Below are positions 26,058 to 36,198 of a stretch of DNA of 64,000 nt, piece after piece. A program made the position numbers and the translations under genes. A model generated the notes under the pieces. That model searched no databases. It saw nothing but the letters and a program-made list of their open reading frames with translations, and had not been told where the DNA came from. Source of the DNA: Vibrio sp. FE10. Its GTDB lineage: Bacteria > Pseudomonadota > Gammaproteobacteria > Enterobacterales > Vibrionaceae. Where the stretch lies: assembly GCF_030297155.1 (NCBI RefSeq), contig NZ_AP028068.1, forward strand, positions 930,001-994,000, written 5' to 3'. The number at the start of each line of letters is the position of its first letter. Within the stretch, counting starts at the first letter, position 1.

Positions 26058-26080
26058 AAAGCCTACGCGAGGTAGGCTTT
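26058..26080. terminator. Bidirectional terminator
   Basis: AAAGCCTAC / GTAGGCTTT perfect stem between converging genes. Confidence 0.75.
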
Positions 26081-26099
26081 GTTACTGAATTTTGTTTTG

Positions 26100-26999
26100 T
26101 TATTTAATTGCGGTGCAAAAGCTAACGTCTGAATGCTGAGTCTGTTGATCGTAGCTGTGGTAAAGCTCAAAGCAAGGGCGGTCTTCGGTTTCTAGGCCGG
26201 ACTCTATAACCTTACTCATTAGGTCGTCCCACGCTTTAGCGTATTGACTTAGCTCGGTGATGGTTTGGCGCATCACTGCATATTGTCCGCCGGGAAAATC
26301 TTTCAATTCGATCCCACTTGGCACTTCAGTGTCGTCTGAAACCATCAAGCAGATGTCAGTGCGGCATTTATCGTTTGGTGTGATTTCCGGATTGTCATGA
26401 TAGATAAAGATGCAGCTGTTACCTGCTAACCCTTTCATTTCGGCCCATTGATAAAGACGACCGCTTGGCCCTTCATAACCTTGTCCGTAAGGGCCTGTCA
26501 CTCGTACATACGCTAGTTTTGATGGTTCGAATTGTTGCGTTTTCATTGTCATACTCCATGTTGTTAGTTCGGAGTCAGTATATGAATTGCTTACGACTGC
26601 ATCGTTTCCATTCTTGCGCAACGTGTGTCCAATCTTGCTATTTCGAGTTAGCTCGCTGAACGCTTGGTAATCTTCACAATCACGGAAGGCACTTGGTGTG
26701 ACACCAAAGTGTTGCTTGAATGCCTTGGCAAAACTTTGTGACGATGAGAACCCATAGTCCAATGCAATATTAATAATGGGCTGCTTGGATTTGAAGAGAT
26801 CATTAGCTGCCGCTTCGAGTCTCAATCGGCGAATGAAATCAGCAAGGGTCTCGCCTTGAACGGCCTTAAAAGTGCGATGAAAGTGGTAGGGTGAAAAATT
26901 GGCTAATGCCGCGACTTCGATTAGGTTGAGTGGCTCGTTAAAGTGCTTCTCTAGATAGCGGACAACGGGAATCAGCCGCTTATGATAGTCAACGTACAT
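26100..26999 (-). CDS. AraC-family regulator with GyrI-like effector domain
   Basis: The AraC double HTH is at the N terminus (residues ~10-108: LNLIEVAALANFSPYHFHRTFKAVQGETLADFIRRLRL, then INIALDYGFSSSQSFAKAFKQHFG). A GyrI-like ligand domain covers ~150-299 (KLAYVRVTGPYGQGYEG...). Such Rob/SoxS-GyrI fusions sense small hydrophobic or amphipathic compounds. The ATG at 26999 is preferred; a GTG at 27014 is the alternative. Confidence 0.88.
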   Translation of the reverse strand: MYVDYHKRLIPVVRYLEKHFNEPLNLIEVAALANFSPYHFHRTFKAVQGETLADFIRRLRLEAAANDLFKSKQPIINIALDYGFSSSQSFAKAFKQHFGVTPSAFRDCEDYQAFSELTRNSKIGHTLRKNGNDAVVSNSYTDSELTTWSMTMKTQQFEPSKLAYVRVTGPYGQGYEGPSGRLYQWAEMKGLAGNSCIFIYHDNPEITPNDKCRTDICLMVSDDTEVPSGIELKDFPGGQYAVMRQTITELSQYAKAWDDLMSKVIESGLETEDRPCFELYHSYDQQTQHSDVSFCTAIK

Positions 27000-27066
27000 T
27001 GCTTTATTTACCACTCTTTATTGCCATTGTTCTTATATAGCTTCAGAGACTAACCTATCCCAATTG

Positions 27067-27092
27067 AGTTTCAATAGAGTGGCATTGAAACT
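27067..27092. repeat. Inverted repeat upstream of the AraC gene
   Basis: AGTTTCAAT and ATTGAAACT, perfect 9-bp arms eight bases apart. It may be an operator or a hairpin. Confidence 0.4.
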
Positions 27093-27252
27093 GAGATTAG
27101 ATGCAGTAATTCCAATATCTACACTTGTGAGGTGGCTCGCTGTATTGAACCCATTCGTGTGTGGTAGAGGTTTTGACATTCTTTTTCGTGTTGTACTGAT
27201 TTTATAGCAGAGCGAAAGGTTTTATCAGGATCGCGTCTGACCTCGATAGCAC

Positions 27253-27714
27253 TTACGCCTTCGAAATCAGCTTGTTGCTTTTACACTGTTTGAATTCTTT
27301 GGCGATCCAAGATTGTTCGTTTAAACCGTTGTCGATCAATGCAAATAAATAACCATCGACTTTGCTTGAGGCTGCCGGATATTCTTGAAAAACATGCTTT
27401 GGATAACCGGGGTAATCGCTCTCATATTTTTTGTCTAGTTGCTTGCCAAGTTTACGCCATTTGACGAACAACTCGGAAGAGGATGTCTCAACTTGATATT
27501 GACCTAAAATGCGTTGGTGATGGGTTAACGCGACCTTAGCGCAGTGGTTGGTTTGCACTACTTTTTGTATCAACTTAACCTGCGTGTCAGTCATGGTTTT
27601 CGCTAGCGCATTTTCTTGTCCGATACGTTCCATTCGCTCATTAAAGGTTTCGGCCTGTGCAGGAAGCGCAAAAGTAAGTGGTAAAGCCAATGGCAAAAGG
27701 TACTTGTAGAACAT
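27253..27714 (-). CDS. Secreted protein of unknown function
   Basis: A signal peptide (cleavage after AQA, residue ~21) is followed by a mostly helical mature protein of about 130 residues, with cysteines at NHCAKV and KQCKSN. No family is recognised. It has a ribosome site and ordinary codon use. It probably acts in the periplasm or outside the cell. Confidence 0.65.
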   Translation of the reverse strand: MFYKYLLPLALPLTFALPAQAETFNERMERIGQENALAKTMTDTQVKLIQKVVQTNHCAKVALTHHQRILGQYQVETSSSELFVKWRKLGKQLDKKYESDYPGYPKHVFQEYPAASSKVDGYLFALIDNGLNEQSWIAKEFKQCKSNKLISKA

Positions 27715-27882
27715 AACCAGACTCGTTGAAGGGATTTGTGACCATTATGCCGTCTGATGACAATATTATTAATGAATATAAACGCTTAATTGTAAGAATT
27801 ATTTTTGTCGAGTGGATAAGGGAATGTTTCGGAGCGGGTAATCAAGTCTGGAACACTTGATATCAAATATCTAGATGCGTGA

Positions 27883-28125
27883 TTACAAATGTTGAATATC
27901 AATGGAGTGATAGGGAAAGCCGATCGCTTTTGCTGCGTTCAACAACGCCTGTTGAGTCTTAAATACTCTGGGTTGCATCTTTCTGTCGGACTCGAGAAAA
28001 CTGTTCACACCCCATTTATTACTCTTCACCATTAAGTAATAACCATTGGCTCCTGGTGAAACGACACCAATTGCGGCTTTAAGGTCGCCACGACTAAAGT
28101 GGTTTTTGAACTCACGCAGTACCAT
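27883..28125 (-). CDS. Small protein of unknown function (80 aa)
   Basis: The 80-residue product begins MVLREFKNHFSRGDLKAAIGVVSPGANGYYLMVKSNKW. The GYYLMVK strand and a C-terminal helix (QALLNAAKAIGFP) suggest a compact alpha/beta fold. No family is recognised with confidence. It has a ribosome site (GGA) six bases upstream. Confidence 0.6.
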   Translation of the reverse strand: MVLREFKNHFSRGDLKAAIGVVSPGANGYYLMVKSNKWGVNSFLESDRKMQPRVFKTQQALLNAAKAIGFPYHSIDIQHL

Positions 28126-28148
28126 ATCAATATCCTTATTCGATGATG

Positions 28149-28172
28149 AAAAAAGGGAGCGAATCGCTCCCT
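28149..28172 (-). terminator. ulaG terminator
   Basis: AGGGAGCG / CGCTCCCT perfect stem followed on the minus strand by TTTTTT. Confidence 0.9.
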
Positions 28173-28193
28173 AGATAATGTTGATCTTAATGA

Positions 28194-29261
28194 TTATAAG
28201 AATGCGCGGTATGGCAGTTCTGGATCATTTTTAAAGATATCTGCAAAGCCGCGGAAGTGTTGGTAGTGCATGCGACCTTTATCTGTTGGGTAAGTGTATC
28301 GACCACCGACTTGCCAGAAGAAAGGTGCGAAGCCGTATTGCAGACGTTCTTTCTTCATGTTCCACAGCATTTCAATTTCACGTGGGTCATTTTGGAAGTT
28401 AGCCCAGATATCGTGGTGGAAAGGAACCACGACTTCACAATCCAAAGATTCAGCGGCACGTAAAATGTCTGAAGATGTCATTTTGTCAGTCACGCCACGT
28501 GGGTTCTCACCGTAAGAAAGCAGTGCAACGTCGATCTTGTGGTCATTACCGTGCTTAGCGTAGTAGTTTGAGTAGTGAGAATCACCAGAGTGGTAAACTG
28601 AACCGCCTGTCGTTTCTACTAGGTAGTTCACTGCACGATCGTCCATGCCACCTAAGATATCAGTGTCTAAAGAAGAAGTGCCTTCAGGAAGTGTCACAAG
28701 TGCAGTACGGTCGAATGCATCAAGAACCTTAATATTGACGTCTTTGATCTTAATCTCGTCGCCAACTTTCGCGATAACACAACGATCTTCTGGCACACCC
28801 CATTTCATCCATAAATCAACACACGCTTTAGGACCAATGAATTTAACGTGCTCGCCACAGTTTTGTAGAACGGCTGCAGCAACGTTGATGTCAATGTGGT
28901 CGCCGTGATCATGAGATGCCATAACCGCATCGATCTCTTTAATAGCGAAAGGGTCCAATGGGAAGATTGCAGTACGTAGGTTTGGCTGAAGTGCTTCAAC
29001 ACCGCCCATACGCATCATTTGGTGCTGGTTTTTCATTTTTTGAACAGCTTGTGTTTTTTTACCAGTACCACACCAGAAGTCCATTGATAGGTTTGCACCA
29101 CCTTCTGATTTTAGCCAAATACCTGTACAGCCAAGCCACCACATAGAGAATGTATTCGGTTGCACGACAGTTTGCTCGATCTCTTCATTTAACCATGTGC
29201 CCCACTCAGGGAATGTATTTAGGATCCAAGACTCGCGAGTGATTTCGTTTACGTTGCTCAT
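28194..29261 (-). CDS. ulaG: L-ascorbate 6-phosphate lactonase
   Basis: The 355-residue metallo-beta-lactamase-fold enzyme opens the lactone of L-ascorbate 6-phosphate to 3-keto-L-gulonate 6-phosphate. The metal motif SHDHGDHID is near residues 114-122, preceded by [11 protein letters not shown] and the WCGTGKK segment. Length equals E. coli UlaG (354). As in E. coli it is transcribed divergently from the ulaA operon, with ulaR beside it. Confidence 0.96.
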   Translation of the reverse strand: MSNVNEITRESWILNTFPEWGTWLNEEIEQTVVQPNTFSMWWLGCTGIWLKSEGGANLSMDFWCGTGKKTQAVQKMKNQHQMMRMGGVEALQPNLRTAIFPLDPFAIKEIDAVMASHDHGDHIDINVAAAVLQNCGEHVKFIGPKACVDLWMKWGVPEDRCVIAKVGDEIKIKDVNIKVLDAFDRTALVTLPEGTSSLDTDILGGMDDRAVNYLVETTGGSVYHSGDSHYSNYYAKHGNDHKIDVALLSYGENPRGVTDKMTSSDILRAAESLDCEVVVPFHHDIWANFQNDPREIEMLWNMKKERLQYGFAPFFWQVGGRYTYPTDKGRMHYQHFRGFADIFKNDPELPYRAFL

Positions 29262-29308
29262 GATAATACCTTTTATTTCAATAATTTGATTAATTTTGGA
29301 TGTAGGGA

Positions 29309-29342
29309 GCCGAGCGCCTTAATTTTGATTAAGGCACTGAGC
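29309..29342 (-). promoter_or_regulatory. Hairpin between ulaR and ulaG
   Basis: GCCTTAAT / ATTAAGGC perfect core with imperfect outer pairing. It lies in the leader of ulaG, downstream of ulaR on the minus strand. There is no T tract, so it may be an operator or a processing site. Confidence 0.4.
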
Positions 29343-29381
29343 TAAATTTATTATTATTGGTGGGTCAGTCGACCCTTCGAT

Positions 29382-30137
29382 TTAGACTAGGATGACTTGC
29401 GTCCCTTGAGCTTCAATCCGCTTGACGACTTCGGGGTTGGCATCTTTACCAGTAATGACGATGTCTATTTGCTTGGTGCTGCAAAATAGCATTCCGGTAC
29501 GTTGTCCAACCTTTGAACTGTCGACAACAACAACGAGTTTATCGACCTGTTCAAGCATTTGCTGCTCGGCGACTGCGGTTAACATGTCGGCTTTGTAGAG
29601 CCCTGCATCGGTTAAGCCTTTACCAGAGGTAAACATCCAGTTTCCGGCATAACCACCTAATGAATTAGGTGCTGGGTTTAAAAAGATGTTCTGTGCTTTG
29701 TTGTATTGACCGCCAATGATGATGACATCGTCATGATCTTCGTTGATCAAGTAGCTTGCGAGTGGGAAGTAGTTCGTTACGATCTGTACATCTTCCCCAC
29801 ATAACTGTTGTCCAAGTAGGAACGCAGTAGAACCACAGTTGATCACAACGGTATCTCCAGCCTCGCAAAGTCCTGCTGCTGCTTGCGCAATCTCAGCTTT
29901 CTCTTCATAGAACTCAGTGCTGTTGATATTGAGTGGTGACCATTTTCTCTTCTGGTTCTCTACTCGTTCAGCGCCATTTCGAACTTTTCTAAGCCGGCCA
30001 ACTTCATCTAATTTAGCGATGTCACGTCTTGCAGTAGCAGGTGAAACACTAAATTTATCAATAATATGTGAGACGTTTATTGTCTGCATATCTTCTAACA
30101 GCGACACGATGCCGTTATGTCTTTGTACTTCATTCAT
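29382..30137 (-). CDS. ulaR: Ascorbate operon repressor
   Basis: A DeoR-family repressor of 251 residues, the length of E. coli UlaR. The HTH is FSVSPATARRDIAKLDEVGRLRKVRNGAE (~residues 25-53), nearly the same as the enteric protein. The sensor domain follows (VINCGSTAFLLGQQL). The ATG at 30137 (MNEVQRHNG) is chosen over a GTG at 30146 for its ribosome site and family alignment. It should repress ulaG and ulaABC... in the absence of L-ascorbate 6-phosphate. Confidence 0.93.
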   Translation of the reverse strand: MNEVQRHNGIVSLLEDMQTINVSHIIDKFSVSPATARRDIAKLDEVGRLRKVRNGAERVENQKRKWSPLNINSTEFYEEKAEIAQAAAGLCEAGDTVVINCGSTAFLLGQQLCGEDVQIVTNYFPLASYLINEDHDDVIIIGGQYNKAQNIFLNPAPNSLGGYAGNWMFTSGKGLTDAGLYKADMLTAVAEQQMLEQVDKLVVVVDSSKVGQRTGMLFCSTKQIDIVITGKDANPEVVKRIEAQGTQVILV

Positions 30138-30171
30138 ATTTATCACTCTTTATGTCGTTGTGACAATTTGA

Positions 30172-30396
30172 TGATTACTTTTGATTTGTTTTGATTCTAA
30201 TAATCACCATGATGATTGTCAAACTACATTACTATAAAAACTAGATCTTAATCACAATGATTTACAAGTTGTTGATTTTATTAAATTTATTGTTTTTTGG
30301 TGTGATCCGAAGCTCAATTAGGCACATTCTGGGTGTGGTTAATTGATATAAATCAAAGTAATCACAAGTGAGCATTGAATGATTACTTTTGATTGG
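30172..30396. promoter_or_regulatory. ula control region: repeated operator and FNR-like box
   Basis: TGATTACTTTTGATT occurs at 30172-30186 and 30380-30394 in the same orientation, and its inverse (AATCAAAGTAATCA) at 30351-30364. TTGATATAAATCAA at 30343-30356 is a perfect FNR-type palindrome overlapping the inverse copy. The regulators UlaR and FNR are inference; the repeats are visible directly. Confidence 0.7.
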
Positions 30397-30477
30397 TAAA
30401 GTCTAGTTCGTGAGCAAAACTAGACATCATCACATCCTACATACCATTAAAATTAAAAATTAATCAGGGGTAAAGAT

Positions 30478-32316
30478 ATGGAATTCTTATATGATATTTT
30501 CTATATTTTTTACAGTCAGGTAATGACCAAAGCACCGTTGCTACTCGGTCTTGTTACTTGTCTGGGTTACATTCTACTCAAGCGTGACGCAACAACTATT
30601 ATCTCCGGTTCTATTAAAACCATCGTTGGTTTCATGATAGTGCAGGTAGGTGCAGGAACATTGGTAGCGGGTTTTAAACCGGTTATTGAAAAAATGAGTG
30701 AAATACATGGATTGACAGGGTCGGTGATTGACCCGTACACCTCCATGATGTCCACCATGGAAACTATGGGCGACAATTACTCTTGGGTTGGCTATGCCGT
30801 ATTAATGGCACTTGGGCTCAACATTCTACTTGTTGCCTTCCGCCGTATTACTGGTATCAGAACCATCATGCTGACGGGACATATCATGTTCCAGCAAGCG
30901 GGCCTAATTGCTGTTTTCTACTTCGTGCTTGGCGCAGGTATGTGGGAAACCATCATCTATTCTGCAATATTGATGGCGTTGTACTGGGGTATCTCGTCAA
31001 ACATCATGTTCAAGCCCACTCAAGAAGTGACTGGCGGAGCGGGTTTCTCGATAGGTCACCAACAACAGTTTGCGTCATGGATAGCAACTAAGGTTGCTCC
31101 TAAGCTTGGCGACAAGAATGACAGCGTCGACCACATTAAACTGCCTAAATGGTTACACATTTTCCACGACAGCATTGCCGCGACAACGCTCGTAATGACG
31201 GCTTTCTTCGGCATCATTCTTCTTTCGTTTGGTCTTGATAACCTTCAAGACATGGCAGGTAAAACGCACTGGTTTATCTATATTTTCGAAACTGGTCTGA
31301 AATTCGCAGTAGCGATTCAAGTTATCGTCACCGGCGTTCGTATGTTCGTAGCGGAATTGTCCGAGGCCTTTAACGGTATTTCTCAACGTCTTATTCCTAA
31401 CGCTGTCTTAGCAATCGATTGTGCGGCTATTTATGCCTACTCTCCAAACGCAATGGTGTTCGGCTTCATGTGGGGTGCAGTTGGTCAATTCACAGCAGTG
31501 CTTGCAATGCTAGCGTTTGACGCACCAATCATGATCATTCCTGGCTTTATTCCAATGTTCTTCTCGAACGCAACCATCGGCGTGTTTGCTAACCACTTTG
31601 GTGGTTGGAAAGCGGTAATGAAGATTTGTTTCGTGATGGGCATCATCGAAGTGGTTGGTTCTGCTTGGGCAATCCATATCTTTGCTCAATCTGGTACTGA
31701 GTTTAACGGCTGGATGGGTATGGCTGACTGGGCTCTGGTATTCCCGCCAATCATGCAAGGTATCTCAAGCTCTAGCATGTTCTTCTTTGTGATTTTGGCT
31801 CTGGCTGGCGTTTACATGTTCTTCGCTTCTAAGCAACTACGAGCTGAAGAAGACGCAGAAGCTGCCGCTGAAACAATGACCGCAGTAACACCTGAAGGCA
31901 TTGAGGTTGAAGTCGCTGTACCACAACAATCGACAGCAACAGCTCAAGCTCCATCTGCTTCTACAATGTCAGCTTCTACAACGTCAGACACTCGCGTTTC
32001 ACCAGCAGCTGATCAGAAACCGGTTCGTGTCTTAGTGTGCTGTGGTTCAGGGCAAGGTTCTTCAATGATGTGCTCTAAGAAAATCAAAGAGTACTTGGAC
32101 AAGAAAGGCATCCCAAGTTCGACCTTTAACAGCGCTATCACGGATTACAAATCGCACCTTGGTTCATTCGACATCATCGTTACTTCGGTTGCTCTGGCTG
32201 CGAAGATCACGGGTCTGCCGGAAGGTAAGCAACAGTTAGCGGTTAAGAACATGATTATGGTGAAAACTTTCGGCGACGAGCTTGTTTCCATCATTGAGAA
32301 CAACTTCCATAAATAA
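30478..32316 (+). CDS. ulaA: Fused ascorbate PTS permease, IIC-IIB
   Basis: The 612-residue inner-membrane protein joins UlaA and UlaB. Residues 1-460 are the UlaA-type IIC with about ten membrane segments ([18 protein letters not shown] start). A low-complexity linker of about 55 residues rich in A, T, S, Q, P and E follows, then an IIB domain from ~517 with the phosphorylated cysteine in [14 protein letters not shown]. In E. coli these are separate genes (ulaA, ulaB). It imports L-ascorbate as L-ascorbate 6-phosphate. Confidence 0.95.
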   Translation: MEFLYDIFYIFYSQVMTKAPLLLGLVTCLGYILLKRDATTIISGSIKTIVGFMIVQVGAGTLVAGFKPVIEKMSEIHGLTGSVIDPYTSMMSTMETMGDNYSWVGYAVLMALGLNILLVAFRRITGIRTIMLTGHIMFQQAGLIAVFYFVLGAGMWETIIYSAILMALYWGISSNIMFKPTQEVTGGAGFSIGHQQQFASWIATKVAPKLGDKNDSVDHIKLPKWLHIFHDSIAATTLVMTAFFGIILLSFGLDNLQDMAGKTHWFIYIFETGLKFAVAIQVIVTGVRMFVAELSEAFNGISQRLIPNAVLAIDCAAIYAYSPNAMVFGFMWGAVGQFTAVLAMLAFDAPIMIIPGFIPMFFSNATIGVFANHFGGWKAVMKICFVMGIIEVVGSAWAIHIFAQSGTEFNGWMGMADWALVFPPIMQGISSSSMFFFVILALAGVYMFFASKQLRAEEDAEAAAETMTAVTPEGIEVEVAVPQQSTATAQAPSASTMSASTTSDTRVSPAADQKPVRVLVCCGSGQGSSMMCSKKIKEYLDKKGIPSSTFNSAITDYKSHLGSFDIIVTSVALAAKITGLPEGKQQLAVKNMIMVKTFGDELVSIIENNFHK

Positions 32317-32382
32317 TTAAAAACGGCTCAGTGGTGTCGAACTACTGGGCCAATAAAAACAATTATATAAGTGAGCAATAAC

Positions 32383-32850
32383 ATGAACTTAAAAGAATCT
32401 CTTATCAAAAATAACTCTATCCTACTCAACGCAAAAGCCGCTGACTGGAAAGCGGCGATCAAGCTAGGTACTGATGCATTGGTTAAAGCCGGTGTTGCTG
32501 AAGAGCGTTACTACGACGCGATTACCAAAGCGATTGGTGAAGAAGGCCCTTATATCTGTATTCACGATGCGTTCGCTCTACCTCATTGCCGCCCTGAAGA
32601 TGGTGTTATTCGCACTGGGTTTGCGTTAACCGTGCTTGAAACGCCGATTACGTTTGAAGGTGTTGATGAGCCTGTTGATGTACTGATTACGCTAGCGGGC
32701 AAAGATTCAGAAGAGCACATCGAAGGCACCATGCAAGTGGCGAACTTGATTGAATTCGATGAAGATTTCTCAAAACTTCGCGCATGCAAAAGCCCAGAAG
32801 AAGTGGCGCGTTTAATTGATGCTGCATTACTGCAAGCGGAAGCAGCGTAA
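32383..32850 (+). CDS. ulaC: Ascorbate PTS IIA component
   Basis: The 155-residue cytosolic IIA protein has its active histidine in [10 protein letters not shown] near residue 69. It takes phosphate from HPr and passes it to the IIB domain of the upstream fusion. The ATG at 32383 is chosen because [13 protein letters not shown] lines up with the start of E. coli UlaC (MKLRDSL...); a GTG at 32371 is less likely. Ten bases separate it from ulaF. Confidence 0.94.
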   Translation: MNLKESLIKNNSILLNAKAADWKAAIKLGTDALVKAGVAEERYYDAITKAIGEEGPYICIHDAFALPHCRPEDGVIRTGFALTVLETPITFEGVDEPVDVLITLAGKDSEEHIEGTMQVANLIEFDEDFSKLRACKSPEEVARLIDAALLQAEAA

Positions 32851-32860
32851 GGAGACAACT

Positions 32861-33559
32861 ATGTCTAAATATAGCCAACTGAAACAACGCGTCTTAGAAG
32901 CCAATTTGCAACTTCCGAAATACGGCTTGGTGACTTTCACTTGGGGAAATGTCTCTGAGTTTGACCGTACTAATGGCGTTATAGCGATTAAGCCGTCCGG
33001 TGTCGAATACTGTGATATGACAGCTGAAGACATGGTGGTCGTCGATCTAGAAGGCGACATTGTTGAAGGGAAACTTAATCCTTCAAGTGATACCGCAACT
33101 CACTTAGAGCTTTACAAAGCTTTCCCTGAGGTTAATGGCATTGTTCACACACATTCACGCAGTGCCACAATTTGGGCACAAGCCGGTATCGATATTCCAG
33201 CATTGGGCACTACTCATGCTGACTATTTCTACGGTGACATCCCATGTACACGTCGATTGTCTCACTCTGAAATCTCTGAAGAGTACGAGAAAAATACCGG
33301 CTTGGTGATCATTGAAGAGTTCAAGCAACGCCGAATTGATCCAATGGCCGTTCCAAGCGTGATTGTTGCAGGACATGCGCCTTTCTCTTGGGGCAAAGAT
33401 GCTAACGACGCCGTTCATAACGCGGTGGTCTTAGAAGAAGTTTCTGCAATGGCGTTGGCAACGCGCACCTTGAACAGCGGCATCAAAATTCAGCCAGAGT
33501 TATCAGATAAACACTACCTGCGTAAGCACGGTGAAAATGCTTATTACGGCCAACAGTAA
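32861..33559 (+). CDS. ulaF: L-ribulose-5-phosphate 4-epimerase
   Basis: The 232-residue class II aldolase-fold epimerase has the zinc ligands HTHSR near residues 95-99 and a later AGHAPF, with [11 protein letters not shown]. It converts L-ribulose 5-phosphate to D-xylulose 5-phosphate, the last step of ascorbate catabolism. The ATG at 32861 follows a GGAGA site. Paralogue of the gene at 45345. Confidence 0.95.
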   Translation: MSKYSQLKQRVLEANLQLPKYGLVTFTWGNVSEFDRTNGVIAIKPSGVEYCDMTAEDMVVVDLEGDIVEGKLNPSSDTATHLELYKAFPEVNGIVHTHSRSATIWAQAGIDIPALGTTHADYFYGDIPCTRRLSHSEISEEYEKNTGLVIIEEFKQRRIDPMAVPSVIVAGHAPFSWGKDANDAVHNAVVLEEVSAMALATRTLNSGIKIQPELSDKHYLRKHGENAYYGQQ

Positions 33560-33670
33560 ATCGACTGTTCGTTTAAGTAGGCTGTTTAAGTACGCCGTTT
33601 AACGAGCTTCGATTCTAAGTAGCTTCAATATTGATTAGGCCTGATTTCAGGGAATAAGTGAGAGGACTCT

Positions 33671-34492
33671 ATGTATAAAGTGCTGGCGTTAGATCTCGAT
33701 GGAACCGTGTTAAAGGATGATCACACGATTCATCCAGACGTGAAAAAGGCGATTCAAGAAGCCAAACAAAGTTGCCATGTCGTGATTGTGACTGGTCGAC
33801 ACCACACAGCAGCACGACCTTATTACTACGAATTGGGGTTAGATACGCCAATCATCTGCTGTAACGGCACTTATGTTTATGACTATCAGACTGAAACGGT
33901 ACTGACTCAAAACGCAATAGATAAAGACAACGCGTTGACCTTCATCGATATGGCAGACGAGTTTCAGCTCAAAATGGTCATGTACATCACGCATGCCATG
34001 ACGTACTCACACTACAACCCATTTGCCTACATGTTGGCATTGGAAAGTTGGGCGGAAACGGCACCAGAGCAGCATCGCCCACAAATTTACCAAGTGGAAT
34101 CATTCATTGAAACGGCTCAGCAAGCCGAACACGTTTGGAAGTTTGTGGTGGAAGGTAGCCAAGATTCAGTCGACCGTTTAATGCAACACCCATGGATAGA
34201 AGAGAACTTCAACGGTGAGCGTTCTTGGTCAAACCGAATCGACTTTGCTGCAAAAGGTAACAGTAAGGGCCTACGCCTTGCTGAATACATCGCAGAACTC
34301 GGTTATCACGCCGATGACGTGATTGCCGTCGGTGATAACCACAACGACATATCCATGCTCAAGTACGCCGGATTCGGAGTAGCGATGCTCAATGCTGATG
34401 ACATCGTCAAGTCACACGTTCAATGCGTGTGCTCAACAGATAACAACCATGATGGCTTAGCCCGTCTAATACGTGAACAAATTAAAGGATAA
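33671..34492 (+). CDS. Cof-type HAD hydrolase in the ula operon
   Basis: The 273-residue protein has motif I DLDGTVLKDDH (residues 7-17), motif II VTGRHH (~41-46), a typical Cof cap domain and motif IV VGDNHNDISML (~217-227). It is expected to dephosphorylate sugar phosphates. E. coli ula has no such gene, but a close paralogue lies in the second cluster at 44484. It precedes ulaD by four bases after its stop codon, so it is co-translated. Confidence 0.9.
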   Translation: MYKVLALDLDGTVLKDDHTIHPDVKKAIQEAKQSCHVVIVTGRHHTAARPYYYELGLDTPIICCNGTYVYDYQTETVLTQNAIDKDNALTFIDMADEFQLKMVMYITHAMTYSHYNPFAYMLALESWAETAPEQHRPQIYQVESFIETAQQAEHVWKFVVEGSQDSVDRLMQHPWIEENFNGERSWSNRIDFAAKGNSKGLRLAEYIAELGYHADDVIAVGDNHNDISMLKYAGFGVAMLNADDIVKSHVQCVCSTDNNHDGLARLIREQIKG

Positions 34493-34496
34493 CAAC

Positions 34497-35144
34497 ATGA
34501 CTAAACCAATGATTCAGATCGCCCTAGACCAAACAAACCTTCCTGCAGCAATTGAAGTGGCAAACAACGTTGAAAGCTTTGTTGATGTGATTGAAGTAGG
34601 TACTATTTTGGCGTTTGCAGAGGGAATGACGGCGGTTTCTACGCTTCGTAAAAATCACCCAGATCATATCCTAGTGTGCGACATGAAAACCACAGATGGC
34701 GGCGCAATTCTAGCGCGTATGGCATTCGAAGCGGGCGCTGATTGGATTACCGTTTCTGCTGCTGCACACATCGCGACTATTGGTGCTTGTAAGAAAGTCG
34801 CTGATGAATTTAATGGTGAAATCCAAATCGAAATTTACGGAAATTGGACAATGGACGACGCTCAATCTTGGGTCGACCTAGGTATTTCACAAGCGATTTA
34901 CCACCGTTCTCGTGACGCTGAATTAGCCGGTGTGGGCTGGACTGAAGAAGATCTAGTGAAGATGCGTGCCTTGTCTGAAATGGGCATCGAGCTTTCTATC
35001 ACAGGTGGCATCGTGCCTGAAGACCTTTACCTATTTGAAGGCATTAAAGCGAAAACCTTTATCGCAGGCCGTGCACTTGCGGGTGATAAAGGTAAAGAGA
35101 CAGCTGAAGCGCTAAAAGCTCAGATCGACCGTTACTGGAACTAG
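34497..35144 (+). CDS. ulaD: 3-keto-L-gulonate-6-phosphate decarboxylase
   Basis: The 215-residue OMP decarboxylase-suprafamily enzyme (KGPDC) makes L-xylulose 5-phosphate and CO2. The family motifs are QIALDQTNLPAA (N terminus), VCDMKTTDGG (the KxxD-type metal/substrate motif, residues ~61-70) and ELAGVGWTEEDL and ITGGIVPE. The ATG at 34497 follows an AAAGGA site. Paralogue at 41817. Confidence 0.95.
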   Translation: MTKPMIQIALDQTNLPAAIEVANNVESFVDVIEVGTILAFAEGMTAVSTLRKNHPDHILVCDMKTTDGGAILARMAFEAGADWITVSAAAHIATIGACKKVADEFNGEIQIEIYGNWTMDDAQSWVDLGISQAIYHRSRDAELAGVGWTEEDLVKMRALSEMGIELSITGGIVPEDLYLFEGIKAKTFIAGRALAGDKGKETAEALKAQIDRYWN

Positions 35145-35152
35145 GAGGCGCT

Positions 35153-36034
35153 ATGTATCAAAACTTGTTACGCCACCGTGTAGGGCTTTATGAGAAGGCT
35201 CTACCTAACGAACTGAGCTGGGAAGATAAACTTAAGCAAACCAAAGAACTCGGCTTTGATTTTCTTGAGATATCGGTAGATGAATCAGACGAGCGTCGCA
35301 GTCGACTAGATTGGAATGACGAAGAAGTGTATGCCTTGCGTCGTCTGTGCGAAAAGCACGGTGTGCCGCTGCAATCCATGTGTTTAAGCGCGCATCGCAA
35401 GTTCCCATTTGGATCTGCAGATCCTGCGATTCGAGAACAAGCTGTCATCCATATGGAGAAAGCGATCTCGTTGGCTTACAAACTAGGTATTCGAACCATC
35501 CAACTCGCTGGGTACGACGTCTACTATGAGCCTGCGGATAAGGTGACTCATCAGAGGTTCATTGACGGCATGAAGCTTTCAGCGCAGTTGGCGGAAAGAT
35601 CAGGTGTTATGTTGGCTGTTGAGATCATGGATACCGATTACTTGAACTCATTGAGCAAATTTGAAGTACTGAGTCGCGAAGTTAATTCACCGTATTTCAC
35701 GGCATATCCTGACGTAGGCAACATCTCTGGCTGGAACTACGACATAGTGACTGAGCTAAAATTGAGTAAGCCTCATATCACTCAAATTCACCTCAAAGAC
35801 ACTTATAAAGTGACTGACGAATACAAAGGGCAATTCCGAGACTTAGTGATTGGTGATGGCGAAGTTGACTTCAATGCAATTTTTGAAACGTTGAAAGAGA
35901 CTGAGTGCGTTGTACCACTAGTGATTGAGATGTGGGCTCAGGATGAGCGTTGGAAAGAGAATATTCTGACGGCACAAGAACGACTGAATGATGTTTGTGT
36001 GCAAACGGGTGTGCCTAAATTATTTGACCGTTAG
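35153..36034 (+). CDS. ulaE: L-xylulose/L-ribulose-5-phosphate 3-epimerase
   Basis: The 293-residue TIM-barrel epimerase converts L-xylulose 5-phosphate to L-ribulose 5-phosphate. Conserved features are EISVDESDERRSRLDW near the N terminus, CLSAHRKFPFGS, EIMDTDYLNS, a metal-binding YPDVGNISGWNYD and HLKDT. Length agrees with E. coli UlaE (284). Strong AGGAGG site. Paralogue at 40172. Confidence 0.95.
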   Translation: MYQNLLRHRVGLYEKALPNELSWEDKLKQTKELGFDFLEISVDESDERRSRLDWNDEEVYALRRLCEKHGVPLQSMCLSAHRKFPFGSADPAIREQAVIHMEKAISLAYKLGIRTIQLAGYDVYYEPADKVTHQRFIDGMKLSAQLAERSGVMLAVEIMDTDYLNSLSKFEVLSREVNSPYFTAYPDVGNISGWNYDIVTELKLSKPHITQIHLKDTYKVTDEYKGQFRDLVIGDGEVDFNAIFETLKETECVVPLVIEMWAQDERWKENILTAQERLNDVCVQTGVPKLFDR

Positions 36035-36097
36035 TTCATACTTAGTAACGATTAACCAGTTTCTCTTTGCGTTCTCCATGCTCCTAACGAGAAGAGA

Positions 36098-36136
36098 AAA
36101 TGCAGCATATTGCCCCCAATATGCTGCATTTTTATA
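36098..36136 (+). terminator. ula operon terminator
   Basis: Perfect 15-bp stem AAATGCAGCATATTG / CAATATGCTGCATTT with a C5 loop and a T tail. Confidence 0.95.
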
Positions 36137-36198
36137 TCGACATGTCGCTCTAAACTCTTGAAGCTGAGGTTATGTTAATTTCGAAATAGTGGCTGCGC

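Noticed and set aside
34473..34496. Upstream extension of ulaD overlapping the HAD gene
   Set aside because: The ATG at 34497 has a clear ribosome site and matches the family start.
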